58,199 bases of DNA from Nocardia alni (GTDB lineage Bacteria > Actinomycetota > Actinomycetes > Mycobacteriales > Mycobacteriaceae), in contig NZ_JAGPOX010000052.1 in the NCBI RefSeq assembly GCF_019038435.1, forward strand, positions 1 to 58,199, read 5' to 3'. Below, piece by piece: positions 38,766-47,135 of this stretch. Made by a program: the position numbers and the translations under genes. Position 1 is the first letter of the stretch; each line of letters opens with the position of its first letter. The notes below the pieces were generated by a model. It was not told the DNA's origin and did not search any database. It was given only the letters and a program-made list of their open reading frames with translations.

Positions 38766-39866
38766 ATGGCCACGGTCACCTTCGACCATGCCACCCGGCT
38801 GTATCCGGGCACCACCAAACCCGCCGTCGACTCCCTGGAGTTGGAGATCCAAGACGGAGAATTCCTGGTTCTCGTCGGTCCCTCGGGATGCGGCAAATCC
38901 ACCTCGCTGCGCATGCTCGCGGGACTCGAGGACGTCGATGCCGGTCGCATCCTGATCGGCGCCAACGACGTCACCAACGCCGAGCCCAAGCAGCGCGATA
39001 TCGCGATGGTCTTCCAGAACTACGCGCTCTATCCGCATATGACCGTCGCGGAGAATATGGGCTTCGCGCTCAAGATGGCCAAGGTCGCCAAGGCCGAGAA
39101 GGAGCAGCGGGTGCTCGAGGCCGCCAAGCTCCTGGACCTCGAGCAGTACCTGGACCGCAAGCCCAAGGCGCTGTCCGGCGGCCAGCGCCAGCGCGTGGCG
39201 ATGGGCCGGGCGATCGTGCGCCAGCCGCAGGTGTTCCTGATGGACGAGCCGCTGTCCAACCTCGACGCCAAGCTGCGCGTGCAGACTCGCACGCAGATCG
39301 CGCAGCTGCAACGCCGCCTGGGCACCACCACGGTCTACGTCACGCACGACCAGGTCGAGGCCATGACCATGGGCGATCGGGTCGCGGTGCTCAAGGACGG
39401 CCTGCTGCAGCAGTGCGCCTCGCCGCGCGAGCTGTACCGGGATCCGGCGAATCTGTTCGTCGCCGGATTCATGGGCTCACCGGCGATGAACCTGTTCACG
39501 CTGCCGCTGACCGACGGTGCGGTGCACCTGGGCGGCCATGCGCTGCCGGTACCGCGCAGCGTCACCGACGCCAACGCCCTGACCGGCACGGACGGCAACG
39601 TGGTTGTCGGCATCCGGCCCGAACACTTCGAGTTCGGCGACAACGGTTCGGGCATCGGCATGGAGGTGGACGTGGTCGAGGAACTCGGCTCCGACGCCTA
39701 CGTCTACGGCCGGGCCGTCGCCGAGAACAGTTCGGGCACAGGCGATGCCATCGTCGCCCGCGCCGACTGGCGCAATCCCCCGGCCAAGGGCCAGAAGCTC
39801 TCGCTCACGGCCGACCCGGAGAACATCTACTTCTTCGAGCCAGGAGACGGCAAGCGCCTCAACTGA
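38766..39866 (+). CDS. sugar ABC transporter ATP-binding protein (UgpC/MsiK/SugC type)
   Basis: A 366-residue MalK-type ATPase. The nucleotide domain has Walker A GPSGCGKST, Q-loop VFQNYALYPHMTV, signature LSGGQRQR, Walker B VFLMDEPLSNLDAK and H-loop VTHDQVEAM. The C-terminal regulatory TOBE domain (from about 240) has VVGIRPEHFEF. It stands alone, with no permease or binding protein nearby. The LpqY-SugA-SugB-like set at 52.4-55.7 kb lacks its own ATPase, so this one may power it and other importers, as MsiK does in Streptomyces. The ATG at 38766 is supported by the conserved start MATVTFDHATRLYPG. Confidence 0.93.
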   Translation: MATVTFDHATRLYPGTTKPAVDSLELEIQDGEFLVLVGPSGCGKSTSLRMLAGLEDVDAGRILIGANDVTNAEPKQRDIAMVFQNYALYPHMTVAENMGFALKMAKVAKAEKEQRVLEAAKLLDLEQYLDRKPKALSGGQRQRVAMGRAIVRQPQVFLMDEPLSNLDAKLRVQTRTQIAQLQRRLGTTTVYVTHDQVEAMTMGDRVAVLKDGLLQQCASPRELYRDPANLFVAGFMGSPAMNLFTLPLTDGAVHLGGHALPVPRSVTDANALTGTDGNVVVGIRPEHFEFGDNGSGIGMEVDVVEELGSDAYVYGRAVAENSSGTGDAIVARADWRNPPAKGQKLSLTADPENIYFFEPGDGKRLN

Positions 39867-39886
39867 GCCGCCTCCCCACGCCTCGG

Positions 39887-39997
39887 GCCACTCGTGTGCC
39901 GCACCAGTCGCGTCGGCAGTTGACGGTCGGGCGGGGACGAGTTGGCCCGGGTCCGGCGAGTTACCCGAATCTCACGAGATCAGTTGTCACGTTGGCA
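39887..39997. repeat. intergenic repeat, copy A, after the MsiK-like gene
   Basis: This stretch starts 20 bp after the ATPase stop and is related to 55764-55899 after the sugB-like gene. The best-conserved part, 39958-39997, matches 55860-55899 at 37 of 40 positions (GAGTTACCCG, then ACGAGATCAGTTGTCACG in both). The first part (CCGCCTCCCC, GCCTC, ACACCAGT-like blocks) is also shared but diverged with small indels. Both copies lie just downstream of a sugar-transporter gene. It is non-coding as far as I can see. Confidence 0.75.
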
Positions 39998-40052
39998 CAA
40001 CCGGGCCACACGGTCTCGATCAAGGGTCGATAAGCCGGCGCTGAGTTCGAAC

Positions 40053-40541
40053 TCAGTGTCGGCGGCGCCATGCTTTGTTGACCCGGACGCGCAGATTGTC
40101 AACGGGGACTTCGTTACCCGCCTCACTGCGGATCTCCAGCCGGACGGGTGCGCCCGTATCGTTCTCCACCCGCTCCAGCGGTGGCACATTCCCCTGGAGA
40201 TACCGATCCCCCCACTGCCACAGGGCCAGCACCACCGGCAGGGCGTCGGTGCCCATCTGCGTGAGCACGTACTCGTTGCGGGTGCGCTTGCCCTCCTCCC
40301 GGTAGGGCCGCTTGCTCAGCAGGCCCGCCTCGGTGAGTTTGCGCAGCGCCGCGGCCGCCGCGGCATCGGTGATGCCGATCCGCTCGGCGAAGCCGTCGAA
40401 GCGGGTGGTGCCGTACATCGCCTCACGCAGGATCAGAACCGCCGACCGCGTGCCCACGATGTCCAGCGCCTTGACGATCGAACAGTCGTCCGGCTTCCAC
40501 GAACGCAGATCGCGCAACGGTCCTTCCAACACCACGGGCAT
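40053..40541 (-). CDS. HxlR-family transcriptional regulator
   Basis: A 162-residue winged-helix regulator. The conserved Cys is in DDCSIVKALDIVGTRSAVLILREAMYG, followed by the HxlR helix-turn-helix (FDGFAERIGITDAAAAAALRKLTEAGLLSKRPY in parts) and the wing EEGKRTRNEYVLT. The C-terminal ~50 residues are extra. The HxlR Cys can act as an aldehyde or redox sensor in some members. It is divergent from the thiolase gene (137 bp apart) and probably controls it. The start could also be ATG 40553 or 40571. Confidence 0.87.
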   Translation of the reverse strand: MPVVLEGPLRDLRSWKPDDCSIVKALDIVGTRSAVLILREAMYGTTRFDGFAERIGITDAAAAAALRKLTEAGLLSKRPYREEGKRTRNEYVLTQMGTDALPVVLALWQWGDRYLQGNVPPLERVENDTGAPVRLEIRSEAGNEVPVDNLRVRVNKAWRRRH

Positions 40542-40678
40542 GACATGGATCATACAACTCTGACTTCCCATCAGTATCGTCAGCGTCCTAAACTGGCTAT
40601 AGGCAGATCAAGTTAGATCGCCCGTCGCGGCACCCCGCCGCGACAGCCGCAACGATGCGGCAGCCGAAAGGACATGCG

Positions 40679-41848
40679 ATGAGAGACGCAGTGATCGTCG
40701 AGGCCGTGCGCACACCCATCGGCAAGGGCAAGGCGAACGGCGCCCTGCACCCGGTGCATCCGGTGGATCTGCTGGCGCACAGCCTGCGCGAGGTGGTACA
40801 GCGCAGTGGCATCGACCCGGCGCTGATCGACGACGTGATCGGCGGTGTGGTCACCCAGGTCGGGGAGCAGGCCGCTAACATCACCCGCCGGGCCGCATTG
40901 GCCGCCGGCTATCCCGAATCGGTGCCCGCCACCACGGTCGACCGGCAGTGCGGCAGCAGCCAGCAGGCCATCCACTTCGCCGCGCAGGGCGTGATCGCCG
41001 GGGCATACGACATCGTGGTGGCGGCCGGGCTCGAGTCGATGAGCCGAATTCCGATGGGCTCCAGCGTGGCCGGCGCCACCGACCTCGACGGTGTGGCGTT
41101 CGCCGAGCGCTATCCGGACGGCCTTGTGCCGCAAGGGATCAGTGCCGAACTGATCTCCGCCCGCTGGAACCTGTCTCGTCCGGCGATGGACGAGTTCGCC
41201 CTGGCCAGTCACGAAAAGGCCGCCGCGGCAACGAAGAACGGCGGCTTCGAGGCCGAACTCGCGCCGTTGTCCGGCCTGACGGCGGACGAGGGAATTCGGG
41301 TCGGCAGCACCCTGGACACGCTGGCCGGACTGCGCCCGGCGTATTACAACCCCGAGTACGCCGCCCGATTCCCCGAGATCGGCTGGAATATCACCGCCGC
41401 CAACGCGAGTCAGATCAACGACGGCAGCGCCGCGGTCCTGATCATGACCAGCGAGCGCGCCGCCCAGCTGGGCCTGCGCCCCCTGGCCCGGCTGCACGGA
41501 TTCGCCGTCGCCGGTGACGATCCGTTGCTGATGCTGACCGCCGTGATCCCGGCGACTCGAAAGGTTCTGCAGCGCAGCGGCCTGCGCCTGGAGGACATCG
41601 ATCTGTTCGAAGTCAACGAGGCATTCGCCGCGGTGGTCCTGGCCTGGGCCCACGACACCGGCGCCGACCTGGACCGGGTCAACGTCAACGGCGGAGCGAT
41701 CGCCCTCGGCCACCCGCTGGGCGCCTCGGGCGCCCGCCTCACCACCACCCTCGTGCACGCCATGCGCGAGCGCGGCGCCCGCTACGGCCTGCAAACCATG
41801 TGCGAGGCAGGCGGCCTGTCCAACGCGATGATCCTGGAACGCCTCTGA
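40679..41848 (+). CDS. thiolase family protein (acetyl-CoA acetyltransferase-like)
   Basis: A 389-residue thiolase. The acyl-accepting Cys is C91 in DRQCGSSQQ, the His is H345 in GGAIALGHPLGASGAR, and the second catalytic Cys is C375 in MCEAGGLSNA (the common CxGGG reads CEAGG). All catalytic residues are present. Sequence length and the GFEAELAPLSG region suit an acetyl-CoA acetyltransferase or 3-ketoacyl-CoA thiolase of degradative type. ATG at 40679 has GAAAGGA just upstream. The divergent HxlR gene is its likely regulator. Confidence 0.92.
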   Translation: MRDAVIVEAVRTPIGKGKANGALHPVHPVDLLAHSLREVVQRSGIDPALIDDVIGGVVTQVGEQAANITRRAALAAGYPESVPATTVDRQCGSSQQAIHFAAQGVIAGAYDIVVAAGLESMSRIPMGSSVAGATDLDGVAFAERYPDGLVPQGISAELISARWNLSRPAMDEFALASHEKAAAATKNGGFEAELAPLSGLTADEGIRVGSTLDTLAGLRPAYYNPEYAARFPEIGWNITAANASQINDGSAAVLIMTSERAAQLGLRPLARLHGFAVAGDDPLLMLTAVIPATRKVLQRSGLRLEDIDLFEVNEAFAAVVLAWAHDTGADLDRVNVNGGAIALGHPLGASGARLTTTLVHAMRERGARYGLQTMCEAGGLSNAMILERL

Positions 41849-41953
41849 GCAACGCGCCGAGTCCCGGCCGACACCACCGAACAGCGATGGTCGGCCGGGC
41901 TAGGCTGGCGCGATGACCACGATGAGATCGAGCGTCGACGGGGAGGCTCGAGC

Positions 41954-42931
41954 GTGAGCGCGGAGCTGGATCCGGAGGCCGCCGTCGTGTACGCGATCCC
42001 GATGCGCACCAGGTTTCGCGGCATCACCGTGCGCGAGGGTGTGCTGATCCCCGGGCCGCTCGGGTGGGGGGAATTCTGCCCCTTCGCCGAGTACGACGAT
42101 CGCGAGGCCGCGAACTGGCTGGCCACCGCGGTCGAGCAGCTCACAGAGGGCTGGCCGGAGCCGGTCCGCGACCGGATTCCGGTCAACTGCACGGTGCCCG
42201 CGGTCGATGCCGGACGCGCGCATGCGATCGTCGCCGGATCGGGCTGCCATACGGCGAAGGTCAAGGTCGCCGATCATCCGGAGTCGCTGTCGCAGGATCT
42301 GGCCCGGGTCGAGGCGGTGCGCGCGGCGCTCGGTCCCGGCGGCGCGGTGCGGATCGATGCCAACGCCCTCTGGGACGTCGACACCGCCGTCACGCACATC
42401 AAACAGATCGACCGTGCCGCAGGGGGTTTGGAATACGTCGAACAGCCGTGCCGCACCATCGAGGAACTCGCGGCCGTGCGCCGCCGGGTGAACGTGCGCA
42501 TCGCCGCCGACGAATCCATCCGCCGCGCCGAGGACCCGCTGCGCGTGGCCGTCGCCGGGGCCGCCGATATCGCGGTGCTGAAATGCACACCGCTCGGCGG
42601 GGTGCGCCGGGCACTGCGGGTAGCCCAGGCCGCTGGTCTGCCCTGCGTGGTCTCCTCGGCCCTGGAGACGAGCGTCGGCCTGTCGGCCCAGCTCGCCCTC
42701 GCCGGCGCCCTGCCCGAACTCGACTTCGCCTGCGGGCTGGGCACGCTGAGCCTGTTCGAGGGTGACGTGGTGTCCGATTCGCTGCGCCCGGTCGACGGAT
42801 TCCTCCCCGTCCCGCGCACGCCGCCCGCCCCGGATCCCGAACTCCTGCACCGTTTCCGGCACACCGATCCGCATCGAACGCGGTGGTGGCTGGACCGCCT
42901 CGACCGCGTACGGCAGCTGCTGCCCCACTGA
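41954..42931 (+). CDS. menC: o-succinylbenzoate synthase
   Basis: A 325-residue enolase-superfamily enzyme of menaquinone biosynthesis, dehydrating SHCHC to o-succinylbenzoate. Catalytic lysines are K104 in AKVKVA and K209 in VLKCTPLGG. The metal ligands are D135 (RIDANALWD), E162 (VEQP) and D185 (ADES). The GWGEFCPFAEYDD start region is typical of actinobacterial MenC. The GTG at 41954 has GGGAGG upstream at 41940-41945. No other men gene is in the window. Confidence 0.95.
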   Translation: MSAELDPEAAVVYAIPMRTRFRGITVREGVLIPGPLGWGEFCPFAEYDDREAANWLATAVEQLTEGWPEPVRDRIPVNCTVPAVDAGRAHAIVAGSGCHTAKVKVADHPESLSQDLARVEAVRAALGPGGAVRIDANALWDVDTAVTHIKQIDRAAGGLEYVEQPCRTIEELAAVRRRVNVRIAADESIRRAEDPLRVAVAGAADIAVLKCTPLGGVRRALRVAQAAGLPCVVSSALETSVGLSAQLALAGALPELDFACGLGTLSLFEGDVVSDSLRPVDGFLPVPRTPPAPDPELLHRFRHTDPHRTRWWLDRLDRVRQLLPH

Positions 42932-42977
42932 CCCACGGTCCGCGATTTCGGCTCGCGACAACGGCATTCGACCAATA

Positions 42978-43661
42978 TCAGCCGATCGGCTCGGCCATCG
43001 GCACGACGCGATAGCCGCACTCCAGTGACTCCCCGGTCACCGGATCGGCCATCTCGACCCGCCACGAATCACCGAACTGGTCGACGCCGGGCAGCATGGA
43101 GATCGTGCCCGAGATCAGCACGGTCCCGGGCTTGTCCGCGCCGCGCTGGGCCAGTACTCCCAGCCAATACTCGGGCGCGAGCAGATCACCGAGTGTGCCC
43201 TGCTGGACCATCCGCGCCGAATCACCCTGTCCTACCCAGGCTTTCAGGGTGATCGCATCCAGGTGATCCGCGACCTGCGACAGCCGCCACGCACGGGCGC
43301 CGAGCACGTCGGGGGCCGCGTTCTTGCTCCAGGCCACGCCGTGCGTCTCCAGCGCCCGGTCGGTGTGATCGCAGGCCACGGTCAGCAGCACGTCGTGCGC
43401 GGTGATGACCAACGCCCACTCCGCCTCCCCCGAGGTCCGGGCGTGCTGTACGAAGACCTCGTCGGCCTGCTGCGCCAGGTAGGGCGCGATGGGGTACAGC
43501 GTCGGCGTGGTCTGCGGCGCGGGCACACCCAGTTCGGCCAGTTCCGCGATATGCGCGGCGACCTCGTCCTGTTGCCGTCCGGCGTAGCCGGCGTTGTAGA
43601 GCGCCGTGACATCGACCTGCTCCACGACGCCATCGGGCAGGGTGAAGGTGAGCTGCGGCAT
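42978..43661 (-). CDS. DUF2848 domain-containing protein
   Basis: A 227-residue protein matching DUF2848, a family distantly related to fumarylacetoacetate hydrolases. It starts LTFTLPDGVVEQVDVTALYNAGYAGRQQDEVAAHI and has ITAHDVLLTVACDHTDRALE, WSKNAAPDVLGARAWRL and GTVLISGTISML. The DHTDRALE segment recalls the metal-binding Glu/Asp positions of the FAH fold. ATG at 43661 is set by AGGAGG 8 nt upstream. It is divergent from the MHS transporter with a GntR-type palindrome between them, so it probably acts in the same catabolic module. Confidence 0.85.
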   Translation of the reverse strand: MPQLTFTLPDGVVEQVDVTALYNAGYAGRQQDEVAAHIAELAELGVPAPQTTPTLYPIAPYLAQQADEVFVQHARTSGEAEWALVITAHDVLLTVACDHTDRALETHGVAWSKNAAPDVLGARAWRLSQVADHLDAITLKAWVGQGDSARMVQQGTLGDLLAPEYWLGVLAQRGADKPGTVLISGTISMLPGVDQFGDSWRVEMADPVTGESLECGYRVVPMAEPIG

Positions 43662-43738
43662 CCGGCGATCCTCCTGTTGTTCCGGTCCGGTGTCGGCGGT
43701 AATCAACCGTTTACACCGAAAGACTTGCGCATTCGTCT

Positions 43739-43757
43739 TGTATACAGCAAGTATGTA
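43739..43757. promoter_or_regulatory. predicted GntR operator in the DUF2848-MFS divergent promoter
   Basis: TGTATAC-N5-GTATGTA. Read on the minus strand it is TACATAC-N5-GTATACA, which matches the palindrome at 45804-45822 in 14 of 19 positions; the two GTATACA arms are identical and the other arms differ by one base. The site lies 62 bp before the MFS start and 78 bp before the DUF2848 start, suitable to repress both. Confidence 0.7.
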
Positions 43758-43818
43758 ACCTGTACAACAGCCGGGCCGGGGATAGAGTCGCCCTCGGCTC
43801 GCAAAGGACAGGAGCGTC

Positions 43819-45189
43819 ATGTCGGCCGATCACCCGGCACATACCGGTTCACCCGCCGCGGTGGCACAACAACGCGGCGCGCTGATCCGAGCCTTCGCCG
43901 CCAGCCTGACCGGCACTTCCCTGGAGTGGTACGACTTCGCGGTCTACTCCTCCGCCTCCGCGCTGGTGTTCCCGCAGGTCTTCTTCCCGAGCGAGGATCC
44001 GCTCACCGGAACGCTGCTCGCCTTCTCCACCTATGCCGTCGGCTATCTAGCGCGACCGATCGGCGGATTCGTCTTCGGCCGGCTCGGGGACACCCTGGGC
44101 CGCAAACAGCTACTGGTGATCACGCTGCTGCTGATCGGCGTGACCACCGCCGCGATCGGCGTGATCCCCGGCCACTCCGCGATCGGCATCGCGGCCCCGA
44201 TCATCCTGGTCGCGCTGCGGTTCGCGCAGGGCGTCGCGATCGGCGGCGAATGGGGCGGTGCGGTCCTGCTGTCGAGCGAATACGGCGATCCGCGACGGCG
44301 TGGCTTCTGGGCCTCGGCCGCCCAGGTCGGCCCGCCGGCGGGCAATCTGCTCGCCAACGGCGTTCTCGCGCTGCTCACCTGGGCGCTCAGCAAATCCCAA
44401 TTCGAGAGCTGGGGGTGGCGGGTGGCGTTCCTGGCCTCGGCGCTGCTGGTGGCCTTCGGCCTGTGGATCCGGCTGCGGCTGGAGGACACACCGATCTTCC
44501 GGGCCATGCAGGAATCCGGGGAGCGCGCCCAGGCGCCGATTCAGGACGTGCTGCACACCCAGCCCCGCGGCCTGATCGCGGCGGTCCTGTCACGGCTGGC
44601 CCCGGATATCGTCTACTCGCTGTTCACCGTGTTCACGATCACCTACTGCACCCATCACCTGCATTTCGCTCGCGGCACGGTCCTGATCGCCGTCCTGATC
44701 GGCTCGGGCTTCCAGCTCGTCACGATCCCGTTCGCGGGCGCGGTCTCGGACCGCGTCAACCGGCGGCTGCTCTACGCCGTCGCGACGATCGGGGCACTGG
44801 TGTGGACGGTCGTTTTCTTCCCGCTGATCGGCGGCGGCTCATCCCTGGCGCTGATCGTCGGCATCACGATCGGATTGGGGTTCCACTCGTTCATGTACGG
44901 ACCACAGGCGGCGTTCGTCACCGAGCAGTTCACCATTCACCTGCGCTCGACCGGCGGCGCACTGGCCTACACGATCGGCGGCGTCTTCGGCGGCGCGCTG
45001 GCGCCGCTGATCTTCACCACACTGCTGAGCCGCTTCGACAGCTGGATCCCGCTGGCCTGCTACATCCTGGTCGCCGCCGCGCTGACCGTGATCGGGATCG
45101 CGTTGGGCCGCGACCCGGACAACAGCGCGGACGAGCGCTACAGCGAACTTGCCGAAAGCATCACGCCCGCAACAGAATTTGTAAAGTGA
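43819..45189 (+). CDS. MFS transporter, metabolite:H+ symporter (MHS) type
   Basis: A 456-residue major facilitator with twelve predicted helices. The MHS subfamily start is SLTGTSLEWYDFAVYSSASALVF and the loop 2-3 motif is RPIGGFVFGRLGDTLGRK. RFAQGVAIGGEWGGAVLLSSEY is typical of KgtP/ShiA/ProP-like importers of organic acids or amino acids. GGAG precedes the ATG. Its 3' end overlaps the convergent GntR gene by 29 bp. It is the probable uptake system of the local catabolic module. Confidence 0.93.
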   Translation: MSADHPAHTGSPAAVAQQRGALIRAFAASLTGTSLEWYDFAVYSSASALVFPQVFFPSEDPLTGTLLAFSTYAVGYLARPIGGFVFGRLGDTLGRKQLLVITLLLIGVTTAAIGVIPGHSAIGIAAPIILVALRFAQGVAIGGEWGGAVLLSSEYGDPRRRGFWASAAQVGPPAGNLLANGVLALLTWALSKSQFESWGWRVAFLASALLVAFGLWIRLRLEDTPIFRAMQESGERAQAPIQDVLHTQPRGLIAAVLSRLAPDIVYSLFTVFTITYCTHHLHFARGTVLIAVLIGSGFQLVTIPFAGAVSDRVNRRLLYAVATIGALVWTVVFFPLIGGGSSLALIVGITIGLGFHSFMYGPQAAFVTEQFTIHLRSTGGALAYTIGGVFGGALAPLIFTTLLSRFDSWIPLACYILVAAALTVIGIALGRDPDNSADERYSELAESITPATEFVK

Positions 45190-45808
45190 TCTCGAGATGA
45201 TCGTCGATCTTCGCATGGGCGAGCGGTGCGTCACCGGCCTCGAGCGCGTCGATGATGGCCTGATGCTCACCGCAGACGTGGCGCTGCCGGTCGGCGGTGG
45301 CGAACAGCGCGGCCAGGCCCACCCGCAGCTGGCGCGCGCGCAGTCCGGCATAGGTGCTCGACAGCAGATCGCTGCCAGCTGCATCGATGAGGATCTGATG
45401 AAATCGGCTGTCCCAGTCGATGAATGCCCGCGCCTGTTCGGCGGCGGCCGAATCCGCGAGTTCCTCCTGCCGTGCCAGCACCTCGCGCATCGCGGCCACC
45501 GGCGGCGCACCGGCCGCCAACGTCTTACTGGCCGCGTGCCTTTCGAGCACCCCGCGCAGATCCATGAGCTCGGCCATCTGACGACCACTCATCGCCGGAA
45601 CGTGCGCACCCCGTTTCGGCACCATCTCCACCAGGCCCTCGGCCTGCAACATCAGCAGCGCCTCGCGGACCGGGGTACGCGAGACGCCGATCCGGTCGGC
45701 GAGTTCCTGCTCGTTCAGGAAGACGCCGGTCGCGGGCAGCGACGTCAACACCTGGTCCTTGACGTAGTTGTAGGCCCGCTCCCGCCCCGATAATGCCGCA
45801 TTATGCAT
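45161..45808 (-). CDS. GntR-family regulator with FCD domain
   Basis: A 215-residue regulator. The winged helix is FLNEQELADRIGVSRTPVREALLMLQAEGLVEMVPKRGAHV (in parts). The all-helical FCD effector domain (from about 70) has the metal-ligand Asp/His pattern D..FH (DSRFHQIL) and HQAIIDALEAGD. ATG at 45808 lies inside the palindrome 45804-45822, implying a leaderless or very short-leader transcript and tight autoregulation. FCD regulators usually bind carboxylic acids or amino acids, fitting the adjacent transporter, nitrilase and DUF2848 genes. Confidence 0.92.
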   Translation of the reverse strand: MHNAALSGRERAYNYVKDQVLTSLPATGVFLNEQELADRIGVSRTPVREALLMLQAEGLVEMVPKRGAHVPAMSGRQMAELMDLRGVLERHAASKTLAAGAPPVAAMREVLARQEELADSAAAEQARAFIDWDSRFHQILIDAAGSDLLSSTYAGLRARQLRVGLAALFATADRQRHVCGEHQAIIDALEAGDAPLAHAKIDDHLEITLQILLRA

Positions 45809-45822
45809 ACAATATGTATACA
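45804..45822. promoter_or_regulatory. predicted GntR autoregulatory operator
   Basis: TGCATAC-N5-GTATACA (6 of 7 arm positions pair) overlaps the GntR start codon and lies 18 bp before the nitrilase start at 45840. A related palindrome is at 43739-43757. Two such sites in the two divergent promoters of one module support a single regulon. Confidence 0.7.
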
Positions 45823-45839
45823 CCAGGAAGGTAAGCCGC

Positions 45840-46628
45840 ATGCTCAGCCGAATCGCCCTCGCCCAGGTAACCAGCACCGCGGATCCCGCACGCAATCTCG
45901 CCCTCATCGATGCCCATGCGACCCGGGCCGCGGCGGCCGGGGCCCGGCTGCTCGTATTTCCCGAGGCCATGATGCGATGCTTCGGCGCCCCGCTGGAACC
46001 GGTCGCGGAACCTCTCGACGGGCCGTGGGCGAATGCGGTCCGCGCCATCGCCGAACGTGACGGACTGACGATCGTCGCCGGGATGTTCACCCCCGCGGAT
46101 TCGGGCCGGGTGCACAACACCCTGCTGATCACCGGTGGCGGCGCCGAGGCGCACTACGACAAGATCCACCTCTACGACGCCTTCGGCTATGCCGAATCCG
46201 ACACCGTCGCCCCCGGCGACAAACCGCTGCTGCTCGAGATCGACGGCACCGCGGTGGGCGTCGCGACGTGCTACGACCTCCGCTTCCCCGGGCTGTTCCA
46301 GACCCTGGCCGCCGAGGGCGCGAGCCTGATCGTCGTTCCCGCGTCCTGGGGCGACGGCCCGGGCAAGGCCGAGCAGTGGCGGCTGCTCACCCGCGCCCGG
46401 GCCCTGGACTCCACCTCCTACATCGCCGCCTGCGATCAGGCCCTTCCGGCCACCGCGGCGGAAACGACCGCGCCGCTCGGTGTCGGCCACAGCCGCGTCG
46501 TCGGTCCGGATGGTCAGGTCCTCGCCGCGTTGGACACCGATGCGGACCTGCTGATCACCGATATCGACCCCGACCGGATCACGCAGGTGCGGCGGGTGCT
46601 GCCGGTGCTGGCGAACCGGAGGTACTGA
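45840..46628 (+). CDS. nitrilase-superfamily carbon-nitrogen hydrolase
   Basis: A 262-residue amidohydrolase. The catalytic triad is E42 (FPEAMM), K108 (YDKIHLYD) and C144 (VATCYDLRFP), with the second Glu in the usual region. Size and motifs resemble omega-amidase/Nit-type branch members that hydrolyse small amides, not true nitriles. AGGAAGG at 45825-45831 is 8 nt before the ATG. By position it is controlled by the divergent GntR and likely cleaves the compound taken up by the MHS transporter (inference). Confidence 0.9.
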   Translation: MLSRIALAQVTSTADPARNLALIDAHATRAAAAGARLLVFPEAMMRCFGAPLEPVAEPLDGPWANAVRAIAERDGLTIVAGMFTPADSGRVHNTLLITGGGAEAHYDKIHLYDAFGYAESDTVAPGDKPLLLEIDGTAVGVATCYDLRFPGLFQTLAAEGASLIVVPASWGDGPGKAEQWRLLTRARALDSTSYIAACDQALPATAAETTAPLGVGHSRVVGPDGQVLAALDTDADLLITDIDPDRITQVRRVLPVLANRRY

Positions 46629-46659
46629 CGTCGGCCACCGGGAAACTTGCCGCGGCAGC

Positions 46660-47097
46660 TCACAGTCGTCCGGACTCCCGCACGATCCGCCTGGCCTGAG
46701 CCATCAGCATGCCCACGTTGGCCGACTTGCGGCATACGACGGCCACTACCATGTCGTCGCTACTGTCCGCGCGCAGGAACAGATGCGCCAGGTTCTCGCT
46801 GTTCACCAGGATCTCCTGGAAGTAGTGCACGTCGCTGTGCACGCCCCTGCGCTCCTTCCAGATGTCCTCGATCATCACGACATTGCGGCCCTGGAACAGC
46901 TCCAACGTCGCGGCAGCCAGCAGATCCAGCACCTCGGCGGGATGGTTGTCGACGGTCTGCACCGCCAGCAGCATTCCGGTGGACATATCGATGACCCCGG
47001 CGGCCACACAGTCCGGCACATCGGACCGTAGCCGCTTGACCATCAGTCCGACCCGATCGGTCAGGTTGCCGGGACTCGTATTGATAGGCGTGTTCAT
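46660..47097 (-). CDS. roadblock/LC7-like protein, second gene of the left block
   Basis: A 145-residue protein. After a short disordered start come a helix (LTDRVGLMVKRLRSDVP), strand-turn-strand CVAAGVIDMSTGMLLAVQTVD, a long helix (HPAEVLDLLAAATLELFQG), strands VVMIEDIWKE and HYFQEILVNS, LAHLFLRADSSDDMVVAVVCR, and a final helix GMLMAQARRIVR. This order matches the roadblock/LC7 (MglB-like) fold. AAAGGA precedes the ATG at 47097. It lies 38 bp after the DUF4388-like gene on the same strand. Roadblock proteins typically bind small GTPases or dimerise with one another; none is encoded nearby. Confidence 0.72.
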   Translation of the reverse strand: MNTPINTSPGNLTDRVGLMVKRLRSDVPDCVAAGVIDMSTGMLLAVQTVDNHPAEVLDLLAAATLELFQGRNVVMIEDIWKERRGVHSDVHYFQEILVNSENLAHLFLRADSSDDMVVAVVCRKSANVGMLMAQARRIVRESGRL

Positions 47098-47135
47098 CGC
47101 ATCCTTTCTGCTGTCCGCCTCGTGCGGCGGCGTGA

